Assembly (NCBI RefSeq): GCF_001625195.1 | Contig: NC_054389.1 | Coordinates: forward strand, 10,350,520 to 10,414,519 | DNA length: 64,000 nt | Direction of reading: 5' to 3' | Source: Drechmeria coniospora | Taxonomy: Eukaryota; Ascomycota; Sordariomycetes; Hypocreales; Ophiocordycipitaceae | Part shown: one piece after another, positions 33,281 to 44,620 of the stretch | How positions within the stretch are numbered: the first letter of the stretch is position 1 | Layout: each line of letters starts with the position of its first letter | Program-made: the position numbers and the translations under genes | The notes under the pieces: model-generated | Databases searched by the model: none | Told to the model about the DNA's origin: nothing | What the model saw: only the letters and a program-made list of their open reading frames with translations

Positions 33281-34303
33281 TCAGCATGCGCACCCGTCTC
33301 GGTCGTTGTCGATGTGGATATTGATCGGATCATCAAAGTCACCGCTAAACTCCTCAGATTCCTCCTGGGCGAGGGCGTTTCGCGCGATGACTGAGCCAAG
33401 TTAGCGGTGTGCAGGCCGCCCTGGACGAGCCCGACGTACCCTCGAATGCCTGGTCGATGTTGATGGCCTCCTTGGCGCTCGTCTCAAAGTAGGGAATGTC
33501 CCCCTTGGACTGACAGAAGGTCATGGCCCTCTTGTTGGAGATCTGCGTCACGACGTGTCAGTCATGTCATGGCCATGCGTCTTCGTGAACTGCCAACGTA
33601 CCACTCGTTTGCTCTCCTCGACATCAATCTTGTTTCCGAGCACGACCTGCGGGACGGTAAGCATCCGGGGGCGGAACCGGAACCTGGCACGTCGTCGACT
33701 CACGAACGGAAAGTTGGGCGGATCTCGGGGTGACGCCTGGATGAGGAACTCGTCTCTCCAGCTGTCGAGCGCCTCGAAGCTCTTTGCATTGTTCACATCG
33801 TAGACGAGAACGCAGCAGTCGGCGCCGCGGTAGAAGGCTACGCCGAGCGACTGAAATCGCTCCTGCCCAGCCGTATCCCAGAGCTGGCGGAACGGTCAGC
33901 CATCAGAATCCGTATCATCTTGCTGCCGTGCATTCTTGTCTGCCCAGTGGCCACCGTACCTGCATGGTGACCTGTCGGTCGTCGACCAAGACTTCTCGCG
34001 TCAGGAAGTCGGCTCCGATGGTGGCTTTGTAGCTCGCGCTAAACTTCTTGTTGACCTGCGTGCAAAGAGCGACGGTGCATCAGTCATGATTCCGCACCTT
34101 GACTTGGGGGGGACTCGGAGCCAAAAGAGGGGCAGGGAACGGATCGTACATATTGGTTCATCAAGCTCGTCTTGCCGACACCGCTGTCTCCCAGGATGAT
34201 GACCTACAACGCGTCGCTGTCAGCACCCTCCCTCGTGCGGCGGCATGCCCGACGTGGTGGCACGATCCCGTACCTTGAGGAGGACCTTCTTTCTCGAGGA
34301 CAT
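33281..34303 (-). CDS. YPT7: Rab7-type small GTPase Ypt7
   Basis: Model: complement(join(33281..33390, 33440..33542, 33602..33646, 33704..33883, 33960..34055, 34150..34203, 34274..34303)), 205 residues, the normal Rab7 length. Controls late endosome-vacuole and homotypic vacuole fusion through HOPS. G1 GDSGVGKT at 15-22, effector region [20 protein letters not shown]3 DTAGQE at 63-68, G4 NKID at 125-128, G5 SAK at 157-159, and a C-terminal Cys-Ala-Cys (203-205) for double geranylgeranylation. Seven exons, all introns 49-94 nt. Exon borders fall at typical fungal Rab7 places, such as before VIILGDSG and after VTMQ. No unusual residues seen. Confidence 0.96.
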
Positions 34304-35364
34304 GGTGATTTGTAGTCGTCGTCGGCCGCCGCCTTCGTATATGACGTGATCTCCAGAAACAGGTCAATGGTAGGGGGTGTGTGACGAGATGCTGTATCGC
34401 AGCGCTTCCCAACAAGGTGAAAGAACGTCCGATTACACGAAATTAACAGAGTGAATGGCTAGGGAGCGAAGGCTATGATGTTGGACGTCTGCCGGTCGTC
34501 CTAGGTTGCGACGTCGCAGGAAGGTGATAGGGGCGTGATGGGCTGCCAACGGAGTAGTGGTAGGTAAGTACCTAAAAGGATGGATGATGGTTGGATCTCG
34601 GCCAGTGACGGTGAGAGCATCCGCTCATGTCTTGTGTTGCTGGCCGCCAGGGGCTGTCGCGTTACCCGTGCTAACGGGGCCTGGCTTAGGCCGATGCATA
34701 AATTGGCGGGGGACATTTATGCACCAACATGCTATTTACTGTACGGAGTACGGAGTACTGCTGAGGGAGCGGAGTACTTGTACATCTGCTACTATACAGT
34801 ATATATGATGGCACGCGCGAGACGAAAGTACAAGTACAAGTACAAGTACTCGCTCCATTGTATTCGTACGCCAGCGTGCATTACACCTACAGTACAGTAC
34901 TGGAATTACTTGTCGGATTCCGATATCGCGACTTACCCGTGATTATTCCTGCATATCGTACTCGTACATGCACATGTACAGTACCTTCATCCAACCTTGT
35001 CTTGCCGAGAAATAATTAATGCACCTGCAAGTGTAAAGTACAGTTCCGTACGTGTATTGAGCTGTACTTAATACCTAACTAGGTACGGAGTACGTACTGT
35101 ACAGTATACTGTACTCCGTACATGTACTGTACTTCTGGGTTAGGAATGCACGTGACGCAATATATGTCTTTGACGGTAAACCCTCGTGATGCCGCTGCCT
35201 GACAAGACTTCGCGTCCCAACCCCGCCTTCGTTTCACCCCTCGAAGCCTCTACAAGCACATTCGTCGTCAACCGAGGACGACAACTTCGCCGACAGGTCA
35301 TGGAGTCGGCCTGATGGAGTCGGCCTGATGGACCCGTGGACCAGGAAGCCCTTGGCGCTTCGCA
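34304..35364. other. Divergent intergenic region with palindrome cluster (1.1 kb)
   Basis: YPT7 promoter on the left, promoter and leader of the 35.4-kb gene on the right. GTAC palindromes are dense at about 34735-35140. The last 65 bases contain three linked upstream ORFs (separate entry). No other gene seen. Confidence 0.65.
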
Positions 35365-35375
35365 ATGGCGGATGA
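35300..35375 (+). promoter_or_regulatory. Three TGATG-coupled upstream ORFs
   Basis: Two identical mini-ORFs, ATG GAG TCG GCC TGA, at 35300-35314 and 35314-35328 overlap by one base, and a third starts at 35328 in the same TGATG fashion. The third runs 15 codons and stops at 35375, overlapping the main ATG at 35365 in another frame. The first two arise from a 14-bp tandem duplication. If the transcript begins upstream, they should lower translation of the main ORF. Confidence 0.6.
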
Positions 35376-36605
35376 ATACCTGCTGCAAAAGGTCCACGGC
35401 CTGAGTGACCTCGAACTCGCCGTGCTCCTGTGCCTCATCGGCCGAGAACATGGAATCCTCAGCACCCCGGCGGAGGCCATCGATGACCTCGTTCAGGAGC
35501 TCCTGCTGGTATTTGCCACCCCCCCCTGCCCCTCCCCCCCCTCCCCCCGGCCTCTGCGAAATCGAGTACGAGAGCGAGCGCCAGCTCACTCTGTATCCAT
35601 CACAGATCGCCCGCAAGACATTTGGACTCGAATGCGCCGTCGTCGACTGCGATGCCGAAACGACGCTCGAAGCCTTCGCATCCGCCCTCCTCCATCCGGA
35701 CATGTCCACGGCCGATGCGTCATCTCAGCCGCGCCCCGCATCATACTTTTCCTCGGACCCAACGAAGCACTCTTCCTCCTTGCCCGTCACGGCCGGTCCG
35801 ACGGGCCAAATCGCCAACTGCATCCTCGCCAAGAACCTCAATCGTGCGCCCCGCCTCGTCCAGATCCAGGCCCTCGAGCTGCTCCGCACGCGGCGCATCT
35901 TCACCCGCACCGCTGTGCAGACTGCGCCGAAGCAGTTTGTCTTTTTGCCTCTGCTTGAGGCCCGAAGTGGTGGCGAGGCCCACGTGACGGCTCACCTCAA
36001 CGACTTTTTCGCCCTCGCCCATTGGCACGATCCCGACGATGGCTTCGTAAATCTTGACGAGCTCGATGACGGGGAGGCCGATGAGCTGGCTTCCACGGGC
36101 AGTGTCGTTAGAAGTAGGCACATGAGCGACGCCACCTCAGCGGTAGCGGAGCCGCTGCTATCCGACGCCGTAGGTTGTTCCATGTACAGTGACGACGATC
36201 CCTTTCGGCGCCACGACTGACATCACCTAGGAGATTGGCCAGCTGGCGCAGCTGAGCAAAGAAGTTCAGGTCGATCTCGATGTGTTGCGGTACCAGATGA
36301 ACATCATCTCCTTTCTCCGGATGCATCGTGCCGTCGCCAGCGGCACAACGCCGACGGCGACGAAGCATTTCGACATGCTCGTCCGGTGCCTCGCCCCATT
36401 GCACGGCCTCGACTATGTGACGCCTGCTCTCGTCGAGCTGGCGGCAAGGAGTGTGTATCTGCATCGCATTCAAATCACGGAGCCCGAGAAGGAGCGAAGC
36501 TTGCAGTGGGGCAGCAGTCTCGAGGCGGTGCGAGCGATACTCGTTGACCTCGGCCCGGAAGATGTCATAGACGAGGTGTTGGAGACGGTAACGGCGCCTC
36601 TGTAG
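35365..36605 (+). CDS. Unrecognised protein with a helical C-terminal domain
   Basis: Model: join(35365..35508, 35606..36169, 36231..36605), 360 residues. I do not recognise a named family with confidence. The N-terminus (ADEYLLQKVHGLSDLELAVLLCLIGREHGILSTP...DDLVQELL) and the blocks IANCILAKNLNRAPRLVQIQALELLRTRRIFT and QTAPKQFVFLPLL suggest an AAA+/Mg-chelatase-like lid or a related helical fold, but no Walker A motif is present. A Ser/Asp-rich linker (about 205-235) precedes a C-terminal helical unit (VLRYQMNIISFLRMHRAVASG, then LVRCLAPLHGLDYVTPALVELAARSVYLHRI). Intron 1 (97 nt) is extremely C-rich; intron 2 (61 nt) has a CTGAC branch site. Phase agreement and clean splice sites make it a real gene. 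Confidence 0.75.
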
Positions 36606-36867
36606 CATTCATTCATTCATCTGTATGATACCCTTGTGCACCTCTACCGATGGCTCTCGCCGGTTTCACGCTTGCGTGCAGCCAGCCGCATGAAACCGTG
36701 GACCCGCACGATGGTGCTCGTCGCAACGTCGGCGACCCTCGTGCGGCGCCGGTCCTTCCTGGGCGCCTCTCGGCGCAGACATTGACGTGACCCCTCTGGG
36801 CCAAATTTTAGAGTGGTGGTGCTGTACATATTATCGAGGCCATCTTCTACGTTTTGCGAAGCTCCTT

Positions 36868-38726
36868 CTAGGAGATCTCCTTAATCTTGCACTTCCAGCC
36901 GGAGCCAGGGGCCAATAGAGGCAAGCTGCATTCGCACAAGTTAGCCGTCGCCTTCGACGATTAGAACGTGCGGGGGGGGGGGGGGGGAGGTCGGAGGGGG
37001 GACCAACCTGGCGCCGAGGCACCAACCCAGCTCGTTTCCCTTTATCTTCTTGGCAATCCTGACCTCTCGGTCGATGGGCATCTCGTATCCGGTGTGGAGC
37101 AGGGCCGTCATGAAATTGAGGTCCAAGCAGTGTTCAGGTCGATCGTTGAGCTCGTCCATGGCTTCGGGTATGCTCGTGAAGACATCCCAGCCCTCCTTGC
37201 CCATGCAGACGGTTTGGGTGAGGTCGTGCAGCTCCCGGATGGTGTAGGAGTCGGGCATGCCCAGAGGTTTGGTGCGATCGTAGAAGTAGGAGAAGATGTA
37301 GACGTCCTCCTTGGCAAACGTCTTGCCGAGCGACGGCTGGTGGACACCGTTGAAGGAGCAGGGAGCCAGCTTGCAGCCGGCGTCCTTTTGGAGGATCTTC
37401 TCGGCCAAGTTACGGCACTGGGCCGAGGCGGCGTGCGAGGGACCGGTGAAGTTGAGCTTCCGCGGCCCCTTGTCGCCCATGTCCACCTCAATCTCGGCCG
37501 ACATGCCGGGGGCGATGCAAGGGTGGACGACGGGCGCGTCCATCCAAGCGTCGCTCGTCGCCTTGGATGCCATGTCGGTGGCGAGCTGCTTATGGATGGC
37601 CTTGCGGGCCGACATCAAGCCGTAGCCGAGGTGGGAATGCTGGTACAGTTCAAACTTTTGGCCGCCAAAGTCGAGCGAGTACTTGTGATCGCCATCGGCG
37701 AGCTTCTCGGGCATGCCGCCGTGCGCGACGCCCTTGAAGGTGGGCTCGAAGACGATCTGGGTGGAGCCGCCGCCGAGGTCGAAGACGGCAGCGGTCGGGC
37801 TCTTGTCGGGACCGCCGATCTTGCCGAGGAGGTAGTTGGTCGTGATCCAGGCGTAGACGCCTTCGTCGGAGCCATCCATGACGGCGACGCCGTTCTGCTC
37901 CTCGGCGACGACGGGGAAGGGGTAGTCCTGCTCGAGGTGGCGTCGAACCTCCTCGAGGATCGCTTGGGCCTTTTCCTTGCCGATCAAGCGCAGGCCCGCC
38001 GTCGCCTTGACGGCGACGGGGCTGCATCGCTTCAGCTTGTCGGGCACGTGCTCCATGGCGACGTCCATCAAGAGGTCGAGCGTCTTGGCAGCGGCGACGG
38101 GGTCGTCCTTGTACTTGCTCAAGCCGCCGACCGACTTCTCCGTCATCTTGAACTCCTCCTTCTCCAGCTCGGGGATGGCACCGCAGTTGTTGAACTTGTA
38201 GACGTGGATTCGGGATCCGGTGCTGCCAGCGTCGATCATGAGGACGTACTGGATAATGGGTTTGTCCTTGGAGAAGGACTTTGCGCATCGATCGGTGCCG
38301 TAGGACGAGTCGGACGGAGCCTGACCGTCGTTTTCCTTGGGGTCGGGGGACCCCTTGGCACGGGAGGGCCCCTTGGCGTGAGAGAAACCCTTGGGGTGAG
38401 GGAAGCCTTTGCCGCGGGAGACTGGAGCAGCCAGGCGAGGTCGGGTCAGGCCAGGTCGGGTCAGGTGGAAAGGCAAGGGAAGGCATGTGCTCACCGTCAT
38501 GGTAGACCTCGACGCCGCTGGGGGCAAGCCACCAGAATAATAGGAGGACGATGAAGGAAATGCCGGCCGTCTTGAGGTAACGCGCCTTCTGTGATTGCGC
38601 CATGAAGGCTTCCTTTACAGCCGCGAAGGGCTGCCGTTGCCAGCGGTTGGCTGCGTAGCGATCAGGTTTCTCGTGTGGGTCGTGAGGAGTTTGTTTCGTC
38701 GGAAGGGATACGGATGTTCTTCTCAT
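36868..38726 (-). CDS. GDA1: Golgi guanosine diphosphatase GDA1 (NTPDase family)
   Basis: Model: complement(join(36868..36925, 37008..38421, 38495..38726)), 567 residues. GDA1 hydrolyses GDP to GMP in the Golgi lumen so that GDP-mannose import can continue. It is a type II membrane protein: basic N-terminus, one membrane segment at about 52-68 (AGISFIVLLLFWWLA), then a stem. The stem holds imperfect Lys-Gly repeats. The apyrase conserved regions follow: DAGSTGSRIHVYKF, KATAGLRLIG, a DGSDEGVYAWITTNYLLG block, and FDLGGGSTQIVF. A short last exon gives LPLLAPGSGWKCKIKEIS, as in fungal homologues. Intron 2 (36926-37007) contains a run of 16 G on the plus strand; intron 1 (73 nt) carries repeated CTGACCCGACC units. 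Confidence 0.95.
36972..36987. repeat. G16 homopolymer inside the last GDA1 intron
   Basis: Sixteen G on plus (C16 on the transcript), close to the 5' splice site of an 82-nt intron. Confidence 0.95.
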
Positions 38727-40538
38727 GAGGCCGTCGGGGGAGGGTGCAGGAGAGGAAGAGGGCGAAAGGACGACACCGACACGGAGGCTGGAACTGTTCA
38801 ATGAGTGGCGTGGACGCGCATCAAGATACGCGGATGGAGGCAGCCGAAGTGGAGGAGGTGAGAACACGACTTGGAAAGCACAAGGAAGAGAGGCGCAGTA
38901 GATTGAGGAGCAGAGTGAGAAGAGGAATTAAACAGGTAGGGAGGAGTAGGTCGTGCAGGGAAGAAGTCGAAAGGAAGCACCAGAAGTCGAACGGAAGACG
39001 GCGAGAAGGTGCAGGAAGGAAGGCGGATGGTGAGGACGGATAGGTGGATGGATGGATCGTGTCCCTGAACAAATGTACCTCGGTACCCTGGACCTCCCTC
39101 GACACCGTTGGCTTGCTCGATTGATAGCCCCCTGGGATGCTGCCACAGTGCAAGCACTAGCGGGCGACGTGGTTTCGCGCCAAAAACTGCCGGGTCACCT
39201 CGAACGATGAATAAAAAAAATGCAGGCCCTATTATTACACGGCTGTGGAGTGGCAGCATTGTACGAGTACATTTCCTACCAGTTTCTCCTATGTACGTGC
39301 TCGAGATCTCGATATTACTATCCAACCCGTGGTTTCGGAAGTACTTGTTCGCATGCACACTACTAAAGGAGTTCTAAGAATACTACTTAGGCACGAAGTA
39401 CTGTAATAATGCTCTGTGTTAAAAGCAGCACAACAAAGTACATCACAACGCAAGCAGACCTTTGTACTTGTTTTACTTTGATATGTGTATGGATTCGTTC
39501 ATGGAATGCCTCCCCACTCAAAGATGATGATGGCCATCACTTTGAGACTGACCTGATGCTATCTCCAAGTATAGAGCTTGAGGTAAAATGTCACGATACA
39601 ATGATTCGAGTCTGAGGAACCATGCACGATGATGCATTAGGCTCGGAAAGACGGCGTTACCTGTATTGCTTGTGGTTGTAAGTACATTACCTAGTACTCC
39701 GTATGTGAAGTTGAACTGCTCTCCACAGGTCGCCCTCACAGGCACGGTACTATCGGATGGAAAATGCCGGGCCGCGGTTTAGCGATATTGAACGCGCCGA
39801 GCCTCAACGCATGATTCGCCAGGCCCCTTTCGTGAGGTCTGTCACAAGCCCCAATAGCCAATAGCGGCCTTTGCACTACGCTACGTACTGTTCAAGTTCA
39901 CCATGTACCTGTAATTGCTATTGTCCATGCACTTGCATGTAATAGGTGTACATCTACTGTAAGTTGCACTGTACAACTATTCACTTGTTCTCCGTACTTA
40001 GGTACCTTTGAGTCAAGTAATAAGTAAGTACTAGCTAGGTACTTCCAGTACAGAGGGGGGGTACATGCAACTACTTACACTTGTTTGTACAGAAGACTCG
40101 GCACAGACAATACTCAAGTACAAGTACGGACACTGTACTGCGTACTTGCACTATTGATACCGCAAGTAGGCGTACAGGTACAAATACAGTACTATGCCAA
40201 ATGTGCTCCATTAGTACTTGGTGCAAGTACGGAGTACGGAGTAATTACTTGCTTACCAGACATGTCTCCAGACGGCCGCGTACTGGCGGCGCTATTCTGA
40301 CTAGAAGCTTCGTCGTCATACATGTACATACAGTACGTAGCCCGTCTGTTGCCTGCCAGGCTCCATGTGACGATGCGCCATCAGTATCCACCAACTCTCG
40401 CCCTCGCCTTCGCCTTTTGGCCATGTTGATATCTAATTACATGTAGTCGCCGCCCTGGCGGCATTATACTCCTTCAGAGCCGTCTACCCCGTCTTCCTCT
40501 CGCTGCACGACAACAGGTACTCGCCTGAAACGGTCGCC
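38727..40538. other. Divergent intergenic region (1.8 kb)
   Basis: GDA1 and PPPDE gene promoters. 38740-39050 is purine-rich on plus (GAAGG/GGAAG words), which fits the CT-rich leader of GDA1. GTAC palindromes occur through 39245-40450. No gene seen. Confidence 0.65.
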
Positions 40539-42365
40539 ATGGCGGCCATGGACGTCCACTTGCTCGTGTACGATCTCTCGCGTGGCATCGCTCGCCAGAT
40601 GTCCATGGGCCTTCTAGGATTCCAACTGGATGCCATCTATCACACCTCGATCGAACTAGACAATCGCGAATATGTGTACGACGGGGGGATCATTGTCATC
40701 AGGCCCGGTTCCTCGCACCTCGGTCAGCCGATGCAACGCCTGCACCTCGGCATGACGAGTCTGCCGATGGACATTATCGAGGAGTACCTCGATTCGATAC
40801 GGCCCATCTTCACGCTCGAGGTAGCTCTCCCGCGCACGCAGTCGACGATGACCTTGCATCGTTCATTGCCGTTGCCGTGCCTCGCATGCTGCTGACGTGC
40901 GTGCCAGGCCTATGATCTCTTTCATCACAACTGCAACAACTTTTCCGGCTCCTTCTCCAACTTTCTCGTCGGAAAGGGAATCCCCAGCCACATCAGCAGC
41001 ATGCCGCAAGCCGTCTTGGACTCGCCCCTCGGCCGCACGTTGCTTCCGCAGCTGGCACAGGGCGTCAACGTCGGCAGAGCAAACGGTTCCATCCTAGGAC
41101 TTGAAAATGGTGCCACGGCACCCACGCGGCCGGCCGGCCCAAAGGGGTCGGTGAAGTCGGTCACGGCTCGGGATGAACTGCGTCGCTTGCTCGACGGCGC
41201 AAAACACTCGTGCGCCGTCGTCTTCTTCACCTCGGCCACGTGCCCGCCCTGCAAGCTTCTGTACCCCGTCTTCGACGAACTGGCGGGCGAGTTTGGCGAC
41301 AAGGCGACGCTGATCAAGATCGACATATCCAACCCCCAGGGCTCCGCCGTGGCGCAACAGTTTTCCATCCGAGCGACGCCAACGTTCATCACCTTTCTCA
41401 AGGGAGAGGAGGAAAATCGGTGGACGGGCACGGACAACCTCCGGGCCAACGTCCAGCTGCTGGTGCAGATGGCGAATCCCCCGCATCCGCATGAGCGGCT
41501 GCGTCTGCCTCACTTCTCGAACCCAGACGCGAAGCCTGTGCTGTTCTCGAAGCTGCCGCCGATGAGCAAGCTCGCCATCAAGATGGGGGACGAGCTGGCC
41601 AACAAGGCCGAGGTTCAAAGCTTGATGCGCTACCTCGAGGCAAGAAGCAGGGATGGCCCGCAAGAGGCCGTCATTCCGGGCATGGACCAACTGTCGCGTC
41701 TCCTGCAGGACTCGATGGCCCGCCTGGCGCCGGAGACTCTCTTTGCCGTCGTTGATCTCTTGCGCTGTGCCCTCGTCGATCCTCGCGTGAGCGGGTGCTT
41801 TGCGGAAGAGGCGGAGCATAAAACAATCGGCAGTCTGTTGGACTTTGTCATCGGACAGGACGACTGCCCGTACGCGCTGCGATTGGTGACTCTGCAGCTA
41901 GGCTGTAACCTGTTCTCGACGCCGCTCTTTCCGGAGGAGATACTGCGAAGGGCTCGACTCAGGACGCCCATGATCCAGCTCATCTCGTCGAGCTTCCTCG
42001 ACGACAGCCACAGCAACGTCCGAGTGGCTGCCTCCTCTCTCCTCTTCAACCTTGCCTTGGCAAGTCGTCGACAGAGTGCCGTCAGCTCCAAGGCAAGCCT
42101 GCCGGTGGATGATCAGGTCGAGCTGGCGGCATCGGTCGTCGAGGCCATCGGACAGGAGGAAAAGTCGACGGAGGCGCTGCAGGGCATGCTGTCGGCGCTG
42201 GGACATCTCGTGTACGGCACGGAACTTGATGGGGAGCTGGCCGACCTTTTGCGAGCGTTGGATGCGCAGGGGACCGTGCTGGCGAAGCAGAAGATATTTC
42301 CGGACGAGAAACTCGTGGATGAGGTGGCCAAGGAGCTGCTCGGAAAGGGTCTTGCGCGACCATGA
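40539..42365 (+). CDS. PPPDE (DeSI-like) peptidase fused to thioredoxin and PUL domains
   Basis: Model: join(40539..40820, 40908..42365), 579 residues. The N-terminal PPPDE domain is a papain-like isopeptidase acting on SUMO or ubiquitin conjugates: His35 in IYHTSIEL and Cys103 in FHHNCNNFS form the expected pair. A thioredoxin domain follows with the active site C206-P-P-C209 in FFTSATCPPCKLLYPVFDEL and the cis-Pro in RATPTFITF. The C-terminal 280 residues are all-helical, Leu-rich repeats in PUL style, which in Doa1/PLAA bind Cdc48. The fusion suggests a redox-sensitive deubiquitylase or deSUMOylase near Cdc48; this is inferred. Single intron of 87 nt with a GCTGAC branch site. The second Met (40548) could be the true start. 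Confidence 0.9.
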
Positions 42366-44620
42366 CCATGACCATGACAAATACGATGGAAGCTAGAATT
42401 GACCGCTGCGAATTTCATGGCCGGAAGTACGAAGCCGAAATGTCTATCCGCCGCGACGTTGGCATCACCAAAGGGCCTCGGGCGATTCGGCAGGACGGGC
42501 GATGGTTGCGGACAGCAAATCGTTCAAGTTGTATGGTGATTGACTACATGGATCGCTACATCCTTCTCCTCGGCGCTATCTAAGAAGAAACGGTCCGCCA
42601 AGTTTCAGCACCAAAAGGTCGCAGCCACTCCAGACAACCATTCGACCACCATAACGATCAGCGATGACGAGCTCTGGTTTCTGACAGTGAACCGGTTCTC
42701 TCCTGTCTGAAGGCACTTGCAAGTATCTTTATCGGCAATGATTATTACTACGGAGTACAGCCTGCTGGATTGCTGAGTCACCATTCCAAAACGGGTTAGC
42801 GCATTGGCCCCTCGACCTTTATCAACGAAATTTGCACCCGCACTCTTTTGATTTTCTCTTTCTTTCTTCTTCATCAAAAAGCAACTGAGCTGCCACGACC
42901 TTCACCCAGCAACCCACGGTGTCGCGTTGCCTTTTCTCCTCGGAGGAAACGCTCAGTAGAGTAAAACCCTTGGATATAGGAAATTTCCCGTTTGATCGTC
43001 ACTTGTTGACGACTCTGTCGGCGGGACAATGCCAAGAAGGGGGGACATGCCACTTCACAATGAAGGTCTTGGAATGAATGCTGGAATGGAAGGAAGCCTT
43101 GGGTAGCGTGGGAGGTGATGCTCGTTACTTTGGCTCGTAGTGATGCCACATGTTTAGGCTCCTGCCAGCTCGCGTCTTTGAAGACGAGCACGGCGGTTGC
43201 ATGAGCCATGCGTGGTCCGCATGCTTTTTGCCCCGGACCAGCCGCCCGGGCATCAACATGTGTGAGAACTGGGCAGTGCTGTACTTGGACCGCGACGGCC
43301 GTGCATCGTTGCCAGCATTGGACGCTCACTGTTGTGCCCGGTCGTGGTTTTGTCAAGGATTAAGTATGGCGTGTGCGGCTTTGCTTGGACGTGTACAGTA
43401 CATGTACGACTCGTACCATGTAATTATTACTCCGTATCAATCGGGCTTTGACTACTTACTCCATACGCAAGTACACGACATGTAACCCAATACTGTAGTA
43501 CGGAGTACCGTCGCCTCATTCTGTTATAAACTTTATCCGCTGGGCCTGTGTTCAGATTCTAATTCTCCATTGTACGAGTACAGGCCGGAGTCATACCAAG
43601 ATACCAACCAGCGGCTGCCGTGTCCATTGACGACATGTGGCCGTTCCCATCTTTCTGGTCCTGCTTGTTCTCTCGGGGCTGTTACTCATGCGTTCTGCCC
43701 AGCCCGCCTGGCACGTCCACTCGGAGACGAGACCTGGTATGTCACGGTCAGCAGCACATCTGGCATGGGCTTGTCCTTGCCATGTGGCAGCTTTGATGAA
43801 GATGGATCCGGCCAGGAACTCACTGTTATCAAACATGGGGCACCGCCACGAGAGGATCTTGCTTGTCCATCACCCTGTCCTTCTCCGTCACGCGATCCAG
43901 CTGGGCAGTCAATGTCTCTTGCTGATCGTCGCCTGTTTTCGCCTGCTCAGAAGGCATCGTTGGATGCTCCGTCGCAGGCTCGTCGCTCGTCTGATGCTTG
44001 TACGTGAAATCCGGGTTGAGATGGCTCAACATGCAGCATACGGGGGAGGAGTACGACACGGTGGCAGCTGATTCCTCTTCCTCTTCGTTCATGGTTGGGT
44101 CGATATCGAGGACGATGTCGATGACTGTTGGATAGCTGGTTTTGCAAATGACGTCAGTCTATTCGACAATGGCCCTCAGATCGACAGCCGTGTCCACGAA
44201 GCCGGATTTCATTCAATATAAATGTGAAATTTTATCCACACTTGCCTTCCCTCTCAAGGCCAGAAGGGGTCAATGAACGAATAATTTTGTTCTTGTTCTT
44301 GTGCTTGTGCTTGGATTGCTGGGTTGAATTTCCAGATGTTTGGCCTAAACGTTGGTGTCATGACCTCCCCCCCCCCCCCGCCATTCAGCAACCAAGTAAT
44401 AACTACAGTAGCCCAGTCGGTGGTCGGTCCAACTATGACCAGCACTAATACCAGCATTTCCAATTAGTATCCACATCCGACAACAACCTTTCAGCCATTC
44501 TTTCACCAATCGCCGGAAGAAAATAAAGAAGCATTTCTTTCCGTCTATCGTTTGTTAGCTTAACTTGCAGCCGGCCCAACGCGGCGAAGAGTCTGAATTG
44601 ACTCCGATTCCCTCGTCGTC
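42366..44620. other. Long intergenic region, tandem plus genes (2.3 kb)
   Basis: GTAC-type words near 42750 and 43390-43580. Poly-C run at 44367-44379. Open frames on both strands around 42870-43360 and 43570-44090 show no known domain, and splicing gave no sensible protein. A decayed gene cannot be excluded. Confidence 0.55.
44367..44379. repeat. C13 homopolymer
   Basis: Thirteen C on the plus strand in the intergenic region before the CobW-type gene. Confidence 0.9.

Noticed and set aside
36968..38554. 528-codon plus ORF opposite GDA1
   Set aside because: Exact antisense shadow of the GDA1 main exon; the minus frame has all apyrase motifs.
42874..43356. Minus ORF of 160 codons
   Set aside because: Composition looks random, with many Cys/His/Arg; no similarity recognised. 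Kept only as a possible relic.
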